Below are positions 62,754-64,000 of a stretch of DNA of 64,000 nucleotides, piece by piece. The stretch covers positions 1 to 64,000 of the forward strand of contig NZ_QVTE01000015.1 of the NCBI RefSeq assembly GCF_003429095.1, read 5' to 3'. The notes below the pieces were generated by a model, which made no database searches, had not been told where the DNA came from, and was given only the letters and a program-made list of their open reading frames with translations. Every line of letters begins with the position of its first letter. The first letter of the stretch is position 1. The translations under genes and the position numbers were made by a program. The stretch comes from Peribacillus saganii. GTDB taxonomy: Bacteria; Bacillota; Bacilli; Bacillales; DSM-1321.

Positions 62754-63257
62754 TTATTTTAAAGTAAGTCGATAGGCTTTTACAATAATGCCATCGTTTG
62801 CTGGCTCAAAATCAAATTGCGGTTCCCTGATAAACCCCATAGATTCATACAGTCCCATGGCACTAGCCATGAATTCTCCAGTATGCAGTCCAACGGATGA
62901 GAACCCTTTCGCCTCAGCTCTCCTGATACACTCTGAAACAAGACCCTTGGCTGCACCTTTTCCACGAGCTTCAGGCGCAACAGCAAGCATTCTAATTTCA
63001 GGATAATCGAGCTCATCAAGATACCCTTCGTATGCATCACTCTTTGCAGGAAACAAAGCAACACTGCCGACAATTTGACCATCGACCTCAGCAACAATCA
63101 GTGCAACGCCATCGTGTGAATCCGCATCAGATGATATTGCTTTTTTTAAGGCATTCCAATGATCTGCAGGTATTTTTGCTGCATGTTCTTCGTATGCGCT
63201 GACTCTCTGCTTGCGGATAAAAGCCAACTCCCGGGTCGCTGCGTCACGAATAATCAT
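62754..63257 (-). CDS. GNAT-family N-acetyltransferase
   Basis: A 167-residue acetyltransferase. The acetyl-CoA-binding segment is EIRMLAVAPEARGKGAAKGLVSECIRRA (the R-x-x-G-x-G/A loop), followed by LHTGEFMASAMGLYESMGF. GAGGGGG before the ATG at 63257 sets the start. The substrate is unknown. Confidence 0.9.
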   Translation of the reverse strand: MIIRDAATRELAFIRKQRVSAYEEHAAKIPADHWNALKKAISSDADSHDGVALIVAEVDGQIVGSVALFPAKSDAYEGYLDELDYPEIRMLAVAPEARGKGAAKGLVSECIRRAEAKGFSSVGLHTGEFMASAMGLYESMGFIREPQFDFEPANDGIIVKAYRLTLK

Positions 63258-64000
63258 AGCTTTCCCCCTCACATTTAATTGTTATCTGATTAAAACTTTT
63301 TCTGTCTTCCCGCTTAATGCTTGACGATTATGTATTGCTTGAAGTCCTGAAAGGTCAGGCCCCTTTGGAAAAATATTCTTGCTCTAGTGGTAATCACTTG
63401 CTATATGGTTTGATAGATGATAATGGACCTTTAATGCATAAAATTAGGTATATTCCCAAAGCATGTGTTCTTATACATATCCCTTACAAAACCCCATAAA
63501 TTCGGGGAACTCAACAAAACGATTCCTGTTAGCCTAAATGGCTGATAAATATGCAGCATCAAAGCGGATGAGTGTGGCATAGACCTGACATCTGAATCTG
63601 TAATATAGTCACCAAATAAAATACGACTTTCTGATAGAGCTGCTGCTCTAAATCATCTAATCTGGCATACAGGGTATAGCCAGATTCATTCTGATGTCTT
63701 AGATTCACCTCCTGATTTTTATCCTAATATTACACTAGACTGGGTTGTTTAGCTACATTTAAAATGATATCCAAAGTATGCTTCATAGTCATTTATTTCC
63801 AGTTTTATATCCAAATTAGCTCCACCTAGAAGGTTTATTTTTCCTATAGTCATGTTCATTTTACACGATAGGACATTGTGTGGAGCCAATTTTTTTAGGG
63901 TGATAATACATGTATAGGAAGAAACAGATAATTAAATCCAAAAGACACAAAGGGGTAAAGTTTTAAGGTATGAGAGATACCAATCTAATCAAATAAACCG
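63258..64000. other. Right-hand end without a clear gene
   Basis: About 740 bases. On the minus strand GTG at 63708, inside AGGAGGTGAATC, opens a 49-codon frame to 63559 (NESGYTLYARLDDLEQQLYQKVVFYL), protein-like but poorly placed against its own ribosome binding site. On the plus strand a basic 18-codon frame (MYRKKQIIKSKRHKGVKF, 63911-63967) has a weak one. Neither is assigned as a gene. Confidence 0.4.

Noticed and set aside
63559..63708. 49-codon GTG frame with AGGAGG
   Set aside because: The GTG is inside the Shine-Dalgarno sequence itself, so it cannot be the start it would serve.
1..64000. CRISPR arrays, tRNA or rRNA genes, intact insertion sequences, prophage genes
   Set aside because: Looked for and not seen on either strand.

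Overview
The window looks like chromosomal DNA from an endospore-forming, low-GC member of the Bacillaceae (Neobacillus/Cytobacillus-like). The evidence is AGGAGG-type ribosome binding sites throughout, frequent TTG/GTG starts, T-box and TPP leader RNAs, sporulation genes (racA, a YjcZ-type peptide, a SpoVB-like flippase), and small Bacillus families such as YkvR, YndM, YppC, YkvA and YozQ. No rRNA, tRNA, CRISPR array or intact insertion sequence was seen. All calls come from reading the sequence; no database search was run.

Layout. 1-24.0 kb is mostly core: proline synthesis (proBA behind a proline T-box), a methylthioribose-kinase/aldolase pair, small sporulation-associated genes, a K+ channel, racA, an AGCS symporter, a soluble histidine kinase, fabF with a FapR-like operator, and a spore-type flippase. 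Two decayed genes lie here: a CPA1 antiporter near 16.2 kb and an NlpC/P60 hydrolase near 23.8 kb. 24.06-55.7 kb is a catabolic island in which every gene is on the minus strand. 56-64 kb returns to ordinary genes: an EamA exporter, tenA behind a TPP riboswitch, a DUF4931 protein, YkvA, a HAD phosphatase, DUF2243 and GNAT.

The island. A run of 21 tightly packed genes (44.2 to 24.06 kb) encodes, in order of transcription: a small unknown protein, a Zn alcohol dehydrogenase, a two-subunit Rieske dioxygenase, a CobW GTPase, CoxG, a MocA-like cytidylyltransferase, maleate isomerase, the three subunits of a CO-dehydrogenase-like molybdenum hydroxylase (M, S, L), CoxD- and CoxE-like maturation factors, XdhC, a branched-chain-amino-acid-type ABC importer, a BenE permease and an MFS carrier. 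Upstream lie a TRAP transporter with its GntR regulator; a DsrE / maleamate-amidase-like / DUF3891 operon; two paralogous TetR repressors; an NCS1 permease; a formamidase; and a MerR-isochorismatase fusion. The combination of molybdenum hydroxylase, maleamate-amidase-like enzyme and maleate isomerase points to breakdown of an N-heteroaromatic or imide compound through maleamate and maleate to fumarate. The substrate is not settled.

The most novel features are regulatory. (1) The MerR-isochorismatase fusion has lost its catalytic cysteine (Cys to Ser), so it looks like a sensor built from a pathway enzyme. (2) Four copies of one operator, GTTAGT-N4-ACTAAC, lie upstream of both tetR genes and of the two operons they probably control. 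(3) A DUF3891 protein overlaps the amidase gene and may supply a missing hydrolytic step. Outside the island, a protein made of about twelve tandem Asn-Pro hexapeptides stands out.
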